DNA from: Planctomycetota bacterium
GTDB lineage: Bacteria > Planctomycetota > Phycisphaerae > Sedimentisphaerales > Anaerohalosphaeraceae
Assembly (NCBI GenBank): GCA_029552545.1
Contig: JAKPDO010000028.1
Location: 166,975-230,974, forward strand
Direction: 5' to 3'
Length of the DNA: 64,000 nucleotides
The position numbers were made by a program, and so were the translations under genes. Position 1 is the first letter of the stretch, and each line of letters begins with the position of its first letter. The notes under the pieces were generated by a model, which searched no databases, was not told where the DNA came from, and worked only from the letters and a program-made list of their open reading frames with translations. Shown here one piece after another: positions 15,745 to 26,600 of this stretch.

Positions 15745-16890
15745 TTATCCTGCTGATTCAGCCGGCTTCTCCGAAGCAGATTTATCTGCCGCCGGCACCT
15801 CCGAAGCCGCCGGAGCGGCGGGTTTATCCTCGATTAAATCCTGCAGAGGCCGAATCATTTCCTGGGCCTTATAAGAAGGGATTATATACACCCAGCCGTC
15901 ATGTTTGGCTGTGAATGATTCGGCGGTATCCCGAGCCAAAAACAGCGCCTCCCGTTCACGGAGTTTTTCTTCGGACTCTGCTTCCTGCTGTACCTGGGGT
16001 TCCGGTCCCGTATAACGGGCAGACAGCCGAATGTAATATTTGCCGTCCTGCTCAGCCAGACGAACGGTGTAAACCAGATAATTTTTCACTTCACAAACAT
16101 AGGTGTTCGAAAACTTCAGGTCCGGCAATTTGGAGGCAGCGGAAACATCATCCGCCCGCAGATAGGTCAAGGCGGAGAAGGTTGTTTTGGCATTGGCCTG
16201 CCGAATCTGTTTGCCTTCCGGGAGAGGGTCCAAAACCAGATCAGATGAATCCGGCTGAGCCGTCAATGTATAAGTCCGCTGATTCGGGTCGGTTACAGAC
16301 ACCCGGAGAATCTTCTCTCGCTCCGCCTGAAGAATCTGAGCGTCAATATAATCCATTGCCCGGGTAGAGATATAGGGCTCATCCGCCAGGCGATAGACGT
16401 TAGGACTTTTCATAAGGCGAACCGCACTGACCGGGCGTGACTGTTCTCCTTCCGTTTTGGATTCAGAAACCAGCAGGCCGGTAATGAGTTTCTGGTCAGC
16501 CCCCAGAAACTCCACATGCCAGCGTGCCGTATCCTCCGTGACTCCGATTTGTGCATGATTGGCGGGATTGGACGTAATGAGGGCATCCGACGTAATCCGA
16601 ATATCCAGACAGTCTGAAATCAGTGAATTCACTTTGCTTACACTGGCCGGATAGCCGTCTTTTTCTCGGACTGTAAAGGCCTTGTCGCTTCGGTCCAGAT
16701 GAATCGGCCCGTCTGCACTTTTCGCACCGATGACAATCGTCTGAATCCGATCAATATCCAGCCCTTCAATCAGCGGAAAAATCGTGACTTTCGGCGGGGT
16801 ATAATTTCGACTCAATCGAGACGAAAGCATGGCCCCCGCCGCCGCCAAAACCGCTACTATTGCCAAAATCGCAACTTTTTTATCGTTCAT
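15745..16890 (-). CDS. DUF4340 domain protein of a Gld-type ABC export system
   Basis: 381 residues. An N-terminal membrane anchor (about residues 7-22) is followed by a periplasmic-looking region. The pattern IDRIQTIVIG, DKAFTVREKDGYPASVSKVNSLISDCLDIR and the later WHVEFLGADQ resembles DUF4340, a family encoded next to GldG-like genes. A repeat of the same architecture seems to occur in the second half. The tail (about 355-381) is Pro/Ala/Glu-rich and low-complexity. It follows the GldG-like gene by 39 bases, forming the last gene of the four-gene system. Its 3' end is 7 bases from the convergent HPr-like gene. The role is unknown beyond association with the transporter. Confidence 0.8.
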   Translation of the reverse strand: MNDKKVAILAIVAVLAAAGAMLSSRLSRNYTPPKVTIFPLIEGLDIDRIQTIVIGAKSADGPIHLDRSDKAFTVREKDGYPASVSKVNSLISDCLDIRITSDALITSNPANHAQIGVTEDTARWHVEFLGADQKLITGLLVSESKTEGEQSRPVSAVRLMKSPNVYRLADEPYISTRAMDYIDAQILQAEREKILRVSVTDPNQRTYTLTAQPDSSDLVLDPLPEGKQIRQANAKTTFSALTYLRADDVSAASKLPDLKFSNTYVCEVKNYLVYTVRLAEQDGKYYIRLSARYTGPEPQVQQEAESEEKLREREALFLARDTAESFTAKHDGWVYIIPSYKAQEMIRPLQDLIEDKPAAPAASEVPAADKSASEKPAESAG

Positions 16891-16929
16891 CGCTGTTGAC
16901 TCCCTGTCAGATTCTTTTTCAGGCCGGAG

Positions 16930-18939
16930 TTAAGGTTCTCTCATATGCTGAATCGAATATCTGCGTTTGACCGCTCGATATACAGCCAGCACCACCGCCG
17001 CCGTCAGCACTGCCAGCGGGCCGGGTAGGGTGCAGAAATTCCGGATGCGGTTTTTCAGGGCCTCTTTATCCGCCACTTTCTTCATTTTCACATCCCGAAG
17101 ACGCATTTCCGCTTCGTGCAGTTTCAATTCGATTTCCTTCTTTTCTTCCAGAATCGTCTTGTTGATCAGCTCCTTTTCTTTGGATTCGAGCGCCCGCAGT
17201 TTTTCATTTAACTGGCTTTCAAACCCTTTGATTTCCGCCATAATTCGAGTTTCTTCTTCTGCGGTTTTTTCCTCCGCCTCTTTCTCGATCTGATCGACGC
17301 GGGTAAAGGGCCGCTTGTAACCGCCGCGGGAACGCAGCCGAATCAAATCCGTAGAACCGGACAATTCCTCCAGAGCATTCAACACAAAGGCCGCATTATT
17401 CCCGACGACAGCCAGCCCGAAGATTGTTTCCTGATAAGCCAGCACATCACTGAGAAAATCCACATCGGCCACCACGACAACGGCGGCGGGCTGGCGGGCC
17501 TCGGATAAATGCTCCGCAGCGGGTTTGGTCTCTTCCGAGGAAGCGTCCTTATTCTCATCCTTGTTTTCTTCCTTATTGTCTTCTTTTCCCTCTTCTTTTT
17601 TCTCTTCCTTCGGAGGTCCGTCCGGAAACGCCGAACGGAAGGTGCCGGTCACCCGGTAAGCCAGTACCTGTTCCTCGGTTCCGTCCCGGAATCGCCGCAG
17701 AATATCCGCATAATCCGGCACCCGAAGATCAAAAGGACTTGAAATGGTCCAGGTATTGCCCTGCTTGGTTGTCATCATCAGAGGAATGTATTCCATATCC
17801 GCCGGCAGATTTGCCGCATCTTTCTTCTTCTTTAGAACACCGGGGAACCAGAAGGTCACCTCGTTTAAGGAGGCGGTCATAGGAACATCTTTGTTAAAAC
17901 AGCCGTACGATGCCGTCAATTTCTGATAAGGAAGAATCTTCATCGGACGTTCGTTCGGCGAGGGAGAACCGATTCCTGCCAGCACGCGGTCACCCGCAAA
18001 TGTATTGGCCGGCATCTCCAATCCCCAGGCCGACAGCAAATCATCGAGGGAGGAAGCCGCCTTGTGTTCCATTCCGTACTGCATCATTGCCGGGTCCGGC
18101 CTGTCCACCACGGAGAATGGATCCAGAGCAATCACCGCACGTCCGCCCTTCAGGATATACTGGTCAATGGCATAGCGGGTCTTGGCCGGAAGGTCTTTGG
18201 GGTGAATCACCAGCAGCAAGTCCACATCCCGAATTTCCTCGGTATCCGTCGGGATGGAACGCACGTCGGCATACAATTCTTTCAGCTGCCGCACCAGCCC
18301 CCAGGGCCCGCGCGGCCTCTGCCCCTGCATCCGCATCATTGCTGCCATGTAGCCGGACATGTCATCTCCCATCACGGGAAGTGAGCTGAGAATGCCCACA
18401 CGCGTTTTCGGCGGATTGACAGCGGTATCAATCAGATAGGTAATGTCATATTCAATAAAATTCTCCCGGTCGGGGCTGAAAAACGGGATTGTCTTGGTCA
18501 CCCCCAGCTCCGTCTGAACAACCAGACCAAAGAAGAAGCTTTCTTCTTCTGTAATGGAGAACCGCTTCAAACCATATCGAATAGCCGCCAGCTCTTCCTG
18601 CGAATAAGGCCGCGGGTCCACAATCTCCAGTTTAATTTTTCCGTTCGAATGCAGGACATATTCCTCCAGAAGAGCCCGGACATATTCATAATAGGCATTG
18701 AAAAAGCGGATTTGGTCCGGCGCACTGAGGGTCGCGGTCTTGGTGTAGTAAAGCCGAAGCGTCAGGGGCTGCTGAAGCGCCTGCAGAATGTTCCTGGTCC
18801 CTTCAGAAAGGGTGTACAGTTTTTCCTGCGTCACATCGATCCGCCAGCTTCCGAACAACCGCTGCACAATCTGAATCGCGGAGACCGAAATTATCAGAAT
18901 CAACAATACGACAACAATCAGACGTACGGTTCGATTCAT
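16930..18939 (-). CDS. GldG-like auxiliary protein of ABC export system
   Basis: 669 residues. A single N-terminal membrane helix (about 5-25) precedes a large periplasmic region, and a C-terminal membrane helix (about 640-657) returns to a short basic tail. The start LYTLSEGTRNILQALQQPLTLRLYYT and the later DLLLVIHPKDLPAKTRYAIDQYILKGGRAVIALDPFS are typical of the GldG/ABC_transp_aux family. A Glu/Lys/Asn-rich low-complexity insert lies about residues 430-465, and a charged coiled coil (about 560-625) precedes the last helix. The gene overlaps the permease stop by one base, so the two are coupled. In Bacteroidetes GldFG supports gliding; here the system more likely exports or remodels envelope components. 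The substrate is unknown. Confidence 0.85.
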   Translation of the reverse strand: MNRTVRLIVVVLLILIISVSAIQIVQRLFGSWRIDVTQEKLYTLSEGTRNILQALQQPLTLRLYYTKTATLSAPDQIRFFNAYYEYVRALLEEYVLHSNGKIKLEIVDPRPYSQEELAAIRYGLKRFSITEEESFFFGLVVQTELGVTKTIPFFSPDRENFIEYDITYLIDTAVNPPKTRVGILSSLPVMGDDMSGYMAAMMRMQGQRPRGPWGLVRQLKELYADVRSIPTDTEEIRDVDLLLVIHPKDLPAKTRYAIDQYILKGGRAVIALDPFSVVDRPDPAMMQYGMEHKAASSLDDLLSAWGLEMPANTFAGDRVLAGIGSPSPNERPMKILPYQKLTASYGCFNKDVPMTASLNEVTFWFPGVLKKKKDAANLPADMEYIPLMMTTKQGNTWTISSPFDLRVPDYADILRRFRDGTEEQVLAYRVTGTFRSAFPDGPPKEEKKEEGKEDNKEENKDENKDASSEETKPAAEHLSEARQPAAVVVVADVDFLSDVLAYQETIFGLAVVGNNAAFVLNALEELSGSTDLIRLRSRGGYKRPFTRVDQIEKEAEEKTAEEETRIMAEIKGFESQLNEKLRALESKEKELINKTILEEKKEIELKLHEAEMRLRDVKMKKVADKEALKNRIRNFCTLPGPLAVLTAAVVLAVYRAVKRRYSIQHMREP

Positions 18940-19670
18940 CAGTTCGCCTTCCTTTCTTCCAGAACATACATCGAGGCATAAATCCAGGCCGCGATGAGAA
19001 TCACAAAGTAAGCAATATCCTTCACGGAAAGAATTCCCCGCTGAATGGCATCAAACCGGATTTGGAAACTGAGTGATTCAATCAGGGAAAGCACCGGTGC
19101 CGGCAGAGTGCCCGACAGGTATTCGAGGGTTGAGGGCATTCCGGCATAAACGAGAATCCCGCAGGCCGCCACGGAAAGAATGAAACTGATGACCTGGTTT
19201 TTTGTCAGAGCGGAAAAGAACGCTCCAATTGCCAAAAAGCCGCCGGCCATTAAAAAGGCCCCCAGATATCCGGCCGCAATCAGACCCGGGTCCGGGCTGC
19301 CCAGATAAAAGACCGCTGCCGGCATCGGAAAGGTCAAAAGAAGAGCAATTCCCAGAAAGGCCCACGCGGCAAAAAACTTGCCCAAGACCGCCTGCGGAAC
19401 TGTAATCGGCAGCGTCAAAAGCAGTTCAATCGAGCCGGTCCGACGCTCTTCCGCCCACAGCCGCATCGCCGTAGAAGGAACCATAAAAACAAACAGCAGC
19501 GGCAGCATCTTAAAAAAGAGATTTAAATCCGCCTGCCTTAATTCAAAAAATCCCTCCCGAAACGGCAGATAACCTGCAAAGAACAGAAACACCACCAGAA
19601 AAACATATGCAACGGGAGTCGAAAAATATCCTTTTAATTCTCGCTTGAAGACTGCCCAAAAGCCGTTCAT
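18939..19670 (-). CDS. ABC-2 type transporter permease (GldF-like)
   Basis: 243 residues with six predicted membrane helices. The N-terminus is typical of ABC-2 permeases in Gld-like systems: FKRELKGYFSTPVAYVFLVVFL, then the conserved FLFLPFREGFFE-type segment (here GYLPFREGFFELRQADL) and the cytoplasmic loop AMRLWAEERRTGSIELLLTLPIT. It forms the membrane channel for the ATPase encoded 40 bases upstream. The stop overlaps the start of the GldG-like gene by one base, fitting a single complex. A frame covering most of it on the opposite strand is a shadow. Confidence 0.9.
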   Translation of the reverse strand: MNGFWAVFKRELKGYFSTPVAYVFLVVFLFFAGYLPFREGFFELRQADLNLFFKMLPLLFVFMVPSTAMRLWAEERRTGSIELLLTLPITVPQAVLGKFFAAWAFLGIALLLTFPMPAAVFYLGSPDPGLIAAGYLGAFLMAGGFLAIGAFFSALTKNQVISFILSVAACGILVYAGMPSTLEYLSGTLPAPVLSLIESLSFQIRFDAIQRGILSVKDIAYFVILIAAWIYASMYVLEERKAN

Positions 19671-19710
19671 TGCCTGACTCCTTAGCTTCTTCGTTCAAAC
19701 CCTGCGGCCG

Positions 19711-20433
19711 TTAAGCCGTCTTTTTCCCTAACGTAATCTTCCGGAAGACCTCTTCGAGAGTCCCCTGATAATCCGTCTGCAGCTTCTGAGGCGTAGAGTC
19801 GGCCAGAATCCGCCCGCGGGCAATGATAATCGCCCGGGTACAGATTTGCTCGACTTCCTCCAAAATATGGGTTGAAATGATAATGGCTTTTTCTTTCGCC
19901 ATCTTCAAAATCAGTTCACGCACTTCATGCTTCTGGTTGGGGTCCAGCCCGTCCGTCGGCTCATCCAGAATTAAGACAGGCGGATTGTGAATCAGGGCCT
20001 GAGCCAGTCCTACCCTTCGCTTATATCCTTTGGAGAGTGTGTCAATGGTCTGATGATACACTGTACCGATGGAACAGAGCGGGATAATACGGTCAAGGGC
20101 CTCCCGACGGGCCGCTCCCTTGAGCCCTCGTGCGTCACAGACAAAATTCAGAAAGCCCGCTACCGTCATTTCCGGATAGGCCGGTGCATTTTCCGCCAGG
20201 TATCCTATGGAGCGCCGCACCTGTAAGGGCTGCTGGACAATATCATACCCGCAGACCTTTGCCGTACCGCTGTCAGGAGGCAGAAAACAAGCCAGCATTT
20301 TCATTGCCGTGCTTTTGCCCGCGCCATTCGGTCCCAAAAAGCCGAGAATATCCCCCTTCTGAACCTGAAATGAAATCCCATCGACTGCCACAATCGGTCC
20401 GAACCTGCGGGTCAATTTTTGTACTTCAATCAT
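19711..20433 (-). CDS. ABC transporter ATP-binding protein (GldA-like)
   Basis: 240 residues with all the ABC ATPase motifs: Walker A GPNGAGKST, Q-loop YLAENAP, signature LSKGYKRRVGLAQAL (with LSKGY replacing LSGGQ, as is common in ABC-2 drug and Gld ATPases), Walker B VLILDEPTDGLDP, and the switch His in STHILEE. It powers the permease encoded just downstream. It is the first gene of the four-gene minus-strand set, and a likely promoter lies about 95 bases ahead of the ATG. The substrate is not evident. The system may move envelope material across the inner membrane. Confidence 0.93.
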   Translation of the reverse strand: MIEVQKLTRRFGPIVAVDGISFQVQKGDILGFLGPNGAGKSTAMKMLACFLPPDSGTAKVCGYDIVQQPLQVRRSIGYLAENAPAYPEMTVAGFLNFVCDARGLKGAARREALDRIIPLCSIGTVYHQTIDTLSKGYKRRVGLAQALIHNPPVLILDEPTDGLDPNQKHEVRELILKMAKEKAIIISTHILEEVEQICTRAIIIARGRILADSTPQKLQTDYQGTLEEVFRKITLGKKTA

Positions 20434-20527
20434 CCCTTATACTCCCGTTTTTCAGTTGATCAATCAGAATGGAGCCCGCCGCAGTCAAGCCCTCCAGGAA
20501 TCGGGCCCTGTTCACATGAGTTTTTCT

Positions 20528-20555
20528 TTTTTACAATTTTGAGAAAAAATGTCAA
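20528..20555 (-). promoter_or_regulatory. Candidate promoter of the Gld-like ABC operon
   Basis: A perfect TTGACA (20550-20555) and a TAAAAA-type -10 (20528-20533) with 16 bases between them, minus strand, upstream of the ATPase start at 20433. Transcription would begin near 20521 with a leader of roughly 90 bases. The -10 is weak. Confidence 0.35.
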
Positions 20556-20621
20556 CCCCGAAGAAGTTTTTTTAGGCACAAATTGCGGATATTGCCAGTC
20601 TTATTTAGGCCCATCAAGTTT

Positions 20622-20662
20622 TTTAAAAGAAAAAGGGCCGTCCGATAGTCCGGACAGCCCTT
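20622..20662 (-). terminator. Intrinsic terminator of the giant secreted-protein gene
   Basis: On the minus strand, GGGCTGTCCG (20651-20660) pairs with CGGACGGCCC (20635-20644) across a 6-base loop with one G-T wobble, and is followed by TTTTTCTTTT. It lies 23 bases past the stop of the 3987-residue gene. It is a textbook rho-independent terminator and separates this gene from the Gld operon. Confidence 0.9.
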
Positions 20663-20685
20663 CTGGGTTTATAATCGGCTATGCC

Positions 20686-23600
20686 TTACTGGATAGGTCT
20701 GTTGGGACAAGTTACCGTATTTGTACCGGCGCTGCAGGTTGCACTCGGCTGCGTCTGATTTTGATTCGGCGAGCGGTCACGCACGAGGATGTAGTACTCA
20801 TAGTACGCCGTCGAGACATACACAGGCACCCAGTACTCATTCGGCAGCCGCGGCGTGAAGTCCGGATCCACGATGCCGGCCACATTGTCCACATTCTGCC
20901 AGCCGCTGCTCAAGCTCGGGAATGACACACAGACAAATCTGTATTCCACTCCGCTGGGGTCTTGAGCCTCTGCCGCCCGCATATAGTGATACCACGTATC
21001 ATACTGCAGGTGGCTGGGCCAGACTGCCCACTGAGCCGGATTCGGCGTCGGCGGTGTCAAATCTACTACAATCGGACCGGCCGCATAGACAGGGGACGGC
21101 TCTGTGTAAGCCACAACCCGCACCGTGCCGGTTGCCGTTTCACGGAATATCAGCCGTGTAAAGACGCGGTAGTAATACGTCTGTCCCAGTGTCAGGCCGG
21201 TATCCGTGAACCGCCACGGGGTCGTCGTGTAAACTTTGCCGGACAGCTGAGACGGGTCATAATCCTGCTGAATAATCGGGTTTGTCCCAGCCGGCAGATT
21301 CAGCGGGTTGCCTGCCGCATCCGTCTTGAGGAAGCAATACTCGACATGGAACGTTCCCTTGCCGACCAGGGGGGCCGGAACCGCCGGCACACCCGTCGCC
21401 TGCACAGCCGTCATCGTAATCGTAGTCAGACCGGTTCCGGCCGGCGGTATCTCAAAGTCCGCCGGATTGGGGGCAAGCAGGTTGTAATTGCTGCCCGGTG
21501 TGACGGAAGCCGCTGCTGAAGGCAGTGTCACATTCCCGCTCGGGTCGCGAGCGTAAACTACAAACTCGTAGGGTTCGCCCGGATACAGTCCGGAAAGGAC
21601 CTTCGACGGGTCTGTTGTCCAGACCAACGGGGTTGTCACAGCAGGATGCGACACACATTCGACCGCATATTCGAGATAGGAATCCGGCCACCAGGCATCG
21701 TGGGCCTGAATCGCCTTCATCGCCACTTTGTCAATCCGGTAGTCTGGATTCATCGTAACACCGTCGATTGTCAGCGGCAGCGGTGCAGGCAGTTCCGCCC
21801 ACTGCATCGGACTGGGCGTAGGCGACTGAGTATCCTCCGCCAGCCAGCACACCGCCAGAGAAGCTACATCGGACATATCGACAAGGCGGTCAAAGTTCAG
21901 GTCCGCCCCACCGCACCAGCCGGGTGAACCGCACGGCTGATTGAGCCATTTGGAGCCGAGGACCGCCAAATCACTCAGGTCAATCTCACCGCTCAGGGCC
22001 AGTGCGTTATCAACTTTGGCGCACTCAGCCCGACGGATGACAAAGTAATGATAGCCCAAATCAACCTCACCGCGGTCCAGCACACCGCTCAGCTGTGTTG
22101 TGTAGCCGTCCAAATCCAGATTGCGGGCCAAATCGCTGCCCGCATCAATACACGGACTGGACGGATTCAGGTAGTAATATTCTTCCGGCAGCACTTCGCG
22201 GGTCGGGTCTTCCGGTCCTTCAAACATCGGATTGCTGCTGAAGACGCCGGCGACCTTGTTGAGCGTGCTCCCGGGCCGGACATAAACTGCATTCCCCGAC
22301 GTGTTGATATTCAGCACGTCTGAGAACGACAGATTCATTACCGACGGATACGGCTCTGCATCAAAACCGGAGCCCACCGTGGCCTGAGCTCCCTGCAGAG
22401 CATAGTTCAGCCAGAAAATGCTGTCGATCACATCCACGGTGCTGCCATAGCCGACATACAAACCGCCGCCGGTGCCGGTCGGATAATTCAGCCGTCCGGT
22501 TACATTGTTATCCGCAAAGGTGCAGTTCCGGATAACCGGATTGGCCGCCCAGTAAACGGATGCACCGCCGCCGTCGCGGCCGGACGTGTTCTGAGCGAAC
22601 AGGGCATTCTTAATCAAGGAACCCTTCGCGGAAAGTCCGGTCATGAACAGACCGCCGCCGGAGAAATCAGCCGCATTCTGGACAAAGATCGTGTCGCGTA
22701 CATTCAAAGCGGTGCTTCCGACATACACGCCGCCGCCCTGACCCAAGAAGGCGTTTTCCACAGGGGCCTCAAACGACGTGCTTCTTGCCAGATTGCGGCG
22801 GAACTGGCTGTTCTTCAAAGCCGCTTCATTATAAATCTGGAAGAAACCGCCGCCCAGATACGCCGTGTTGTCAGCCACGTTGCAGTCCTGAATCAGCGTA
22901 TCAGACGCGTTGGCATAAATTGCACCGCCGTCACTGGCCTCATTTCCAACCAGCGTGCAGTTGACGAACTTAGCAACGCAGTCGTACTGATAAGCCACGG
23001 CACCGCCGAAGGCCACGTGGATGGTATGCGGGTACTGCTGGACGTTCGTGTCCGCCCTGTTGTTGGCCAGGACGCAGTTTTCAAACTCGAGCGTGCAGTC
23101 GTACATCGCATACACCGCACCGCCGGCGTTGGGGATATCCAGAGCCCGGTCGGGTTCCGGCATATCGCCGAATGAGTTAGGACCGCCGACGCCGCTTACC
23201 CCGCCGTTGCTGCTGTTGCCTTCAAAGACACAGCCGACAAACTTGGCGCTGCTGCCGTAGGCACAGAACACCGCGCCGCCGTATCCGCCGTAGCGCCAGT
23301 AGGAGAAGTAGGCATCATACGGATCATACTGGTAATAGACATAGAAGTCCTTCCAGCTCTTGTACTTGTTTGTATCGAGTTCAAACCACTTGGCGAACGT
23401 TTCCCAATCATACATTTCAAAATAGAGACTTGGGAAGTCATACTTATGGCCGTTCGTCCAGCCGTCCCAGCCGCGGTAAATCAGCCAGCCGATTTCGACC
23501 TGGTCGGAATAATTCCACCCGCCGCCCAGACCGCCGTAGCCCGGCCCCGGAGGCGTTTTTCCGGCGCCGCCGTTGCCGCCGTTGCCGCCCAGAACGAAAT

Positions 23601-26600
23601 TGTTGCGGAACGTACAGTTCTCAAAGGTTGCCTGACTGCTGAATTGACAGGCCACAGCACCGCCATAGGCCCAGCCCGGCCAGCCGCCGTCACCGCCGTC
23701 CGGATGCGCATCACAGCCGGCATTCCCGTTGGTTCCATCACCGCCTGTTACGGAATTGCCTTCAAACAAGCAGCCGATAAACCGAACGGAACTTTCCATC
23801 AGATCCACTGCACCGCTTTCCGCCATTCCGCCGTTCACACCATCCTGGGCGCATCCATCCGGCGTTTGCCCAATTCCACCATACCAATTGCAGCTGACAA
23901 AGCGGCAATTGCGGACGGTTGCAGCGGAACGCTCAAACATTACGAGGCTTTGACGGAAAGTAACCCCTTCAATCAGCGACCCTTCTTTTAACCCGACAAT
24001 GAAGAGCCCATGATGATCGAAAATGGTATTTTCCACCGTCTCGGGGTCATCCGGATTGGAACCGCGAATTGTTAATCTCTTTCCGGCAAAACTTGCAATC
24101 GTTTCGAGGTTCAGGTCGATTGTACTCGTCGTCTGGTAGATACCCGGATTGACAACGATAATGTCTCCGTCCTTGGCGTCATTCATGGCCTGTGCCAGCG
24201 AATTGTAGGCCGCAGAACCGCCCACATACAGCGTCTGCTGTGCACGGACCTTCACCTGTACCACCTTATTGCCGTCAATGACCGCCCGATTGACTGCTTC
24301 GGTGCTTCCATCGTTGATTGTACCCGACCAGCCGGTAATGACGTAACCATTCTGGATCTGGGCCGTCAAATTGACAATCTGACCCTTATAATAGGCACTC
24401 CATGCAGGTTCAACCGAAACAGTCCCTCGACCGTCCTGTACGGAAACCGTCAGTGTATAAGTCGGCAGACTGGAAGCAAACGGGTAGTGATAACCCAAGT
24501 CCGCCATTCCCGTATCTGCTGCTGTCCCCGACGGGTCTGTTGTGAACTGGTCCAGACCGATCGAAGAAGCGGTCATCAGGCCGGCGTTGACCGCAGGACT
24601 GGCCGCCTGATTCAGATAACAGCCGCCGAGCGGCCCGGTCTCAAACCGCGGCTCAGCCGTCAATGTATCCGCCGGCAAAGAGCCGGAATAATCCGAACCG
24701 AGATTCCCGTAGAACAGACACCGCTGAATCTGAGAATCTATGGGAGCATCTTCGGCAACTGCGATGCCATTGCTGCCGACAAAGATAGAGTGGCTCAACA
24801 CCGCTGCGCCGTTCGGCCCGATATAAACAGCCCCTCCGCCGGTTCCGGAGGCGCTGATGAGGTTGCCGGAGAATGTGCAGAACTCAATCGTCGGGCTGGA
24901 GCCGACCTTGGCGGCAACAGCGCCGCCGGCCTGCTGTGCCCAGTTGTCTGCAAACAGGCAATTGCTCAGACGGTGCGTGAGAATCACATCGCCGTTGGTA
25001 AAGTTGATTGCACCGCCCTGGCCGGTCTGACCTTCCGCGCGGTTCTCCACAAACCGGCTGTTCCAGATGTCGGCCTTGGTGTTCATACAGGCAATCGCAC
25101 CGCCCTGACCTTCGCCGCTGACGGTCTGGTGATAGCGTTTAATGCCGGTCGCCGTGTTCAGCGTAAAGGTGCTGTTGCCGATGTTTATCTCACCTTCCGT
25201 CAGGTAAACGCCGGCACCGCTGCGGGCTTCATTGCGAACCCATGTGCCGTCCTCCGCAGTCAGATTGACCTTGCGGCCGAAAACGGCTCCGCCCAGCAGG
25301 AATGCGTCATTGTCGGCAAATGAACAGCCCGTCATCTGCAGCGTCAGCGTCTTGGCCGTTTCGTCGGCACTCAGATTGTAATATACATCCACAGCGCCGC
25401 CGCGACTGGCTGCATTGCCGCCGAACGTGCAGTCGGTCAGCGTCAAATTGCTGTCTGTACGAATAGCACCACCGCTGCCGAGCGTGTAGTTGCCGAAGAA
25501 GCGGCTGTTGGTTACTACGGCGCTGGGTGATTTTTTGCCGATTGACAAAGCCCCGGCCTCTCCCAGTGATTCCATCAAATCGGACAGCAGCGATTCATCC
25601 ACGGAATACAGGAATGTCAGTTCATATTCCGTGTAGAAATCAATTCCAGGCACTTTGTCATAGGTGCCGTTGCCGGAAAACTCGCAGTTGTCAACCTCAA
25701 TGGCCGTCAACTCATCACACCAGACGGCACCGCCCATATTTTCTTTAAAGAGGCAGTCCCGCAGCCGCAGCGTGCTGCTTTTTCCGACAGCCACCGCACC
25801 GCCGTCTGTGTAGAGATGCTGATCGATCGGCACCAAATTATCCATCCACGTCTGGGAGGTATATTCAAAGGCATAGTTTCCAATGAACGTACATCCAACA
25901 ATCGTGGCTTGAGCATTGTCGCCCAAACGGATTGCCCCTCCGTCCAGCGGCTGGCTCGGATAGACGTTTACCACGCCGTCCGTACCCGGATAGAATTCAT
26001 CATACGGATCAGAATACGTTTGACCGGTACCGGCTGAACCGCCGATGCCGGCAATTCCATGCTGAGCAATATTGCTTTCGAAGGTGCAGTTCTGAATCAT
26101 CGGCTGACAGCCGGTATCGGCAAAAATGGCTCCGCCGACACCGTTGCCGTTAGCATCTCCGCCGTCGCCGCCCCAGCTGCCTTTCCCGTTGGTTACACCA
26201 TTGCTGCCGTTGCCGCCGTTACCGCCGCAGCCGCCCAGGGCCTTATTGTTGCGGAAAATGCATCCCTCGATTGTCGGGGAACTGCCTCCTACACAGGCAA
26301 TAGCTCCGCCGTAGCCCATTCCATATCCGTCGCCGCCGTGCCCGCCGGACTGGCCGTCATTGTTCGGGGCTTGTGCGTTTTCAATCGCAAGCCGCCCATT
26401 ATTGCCGTCTCCGCCGTAGCCGCCGGTTACTGTGCAGTTTTCAAATATGCACTTGCGAATTGTCGGCGAACTGCCGTTTTCACACAAAATTGCACCGCCG
26501 TAGCCGTTGCCGAATGCGTCCATTCCGCTGTTGGCACGGGGCGGAGCTTCCGGGTTCTGACCGGGCGGTGTCGGAGCACCGGGAATTGCCCCGCTTGCTC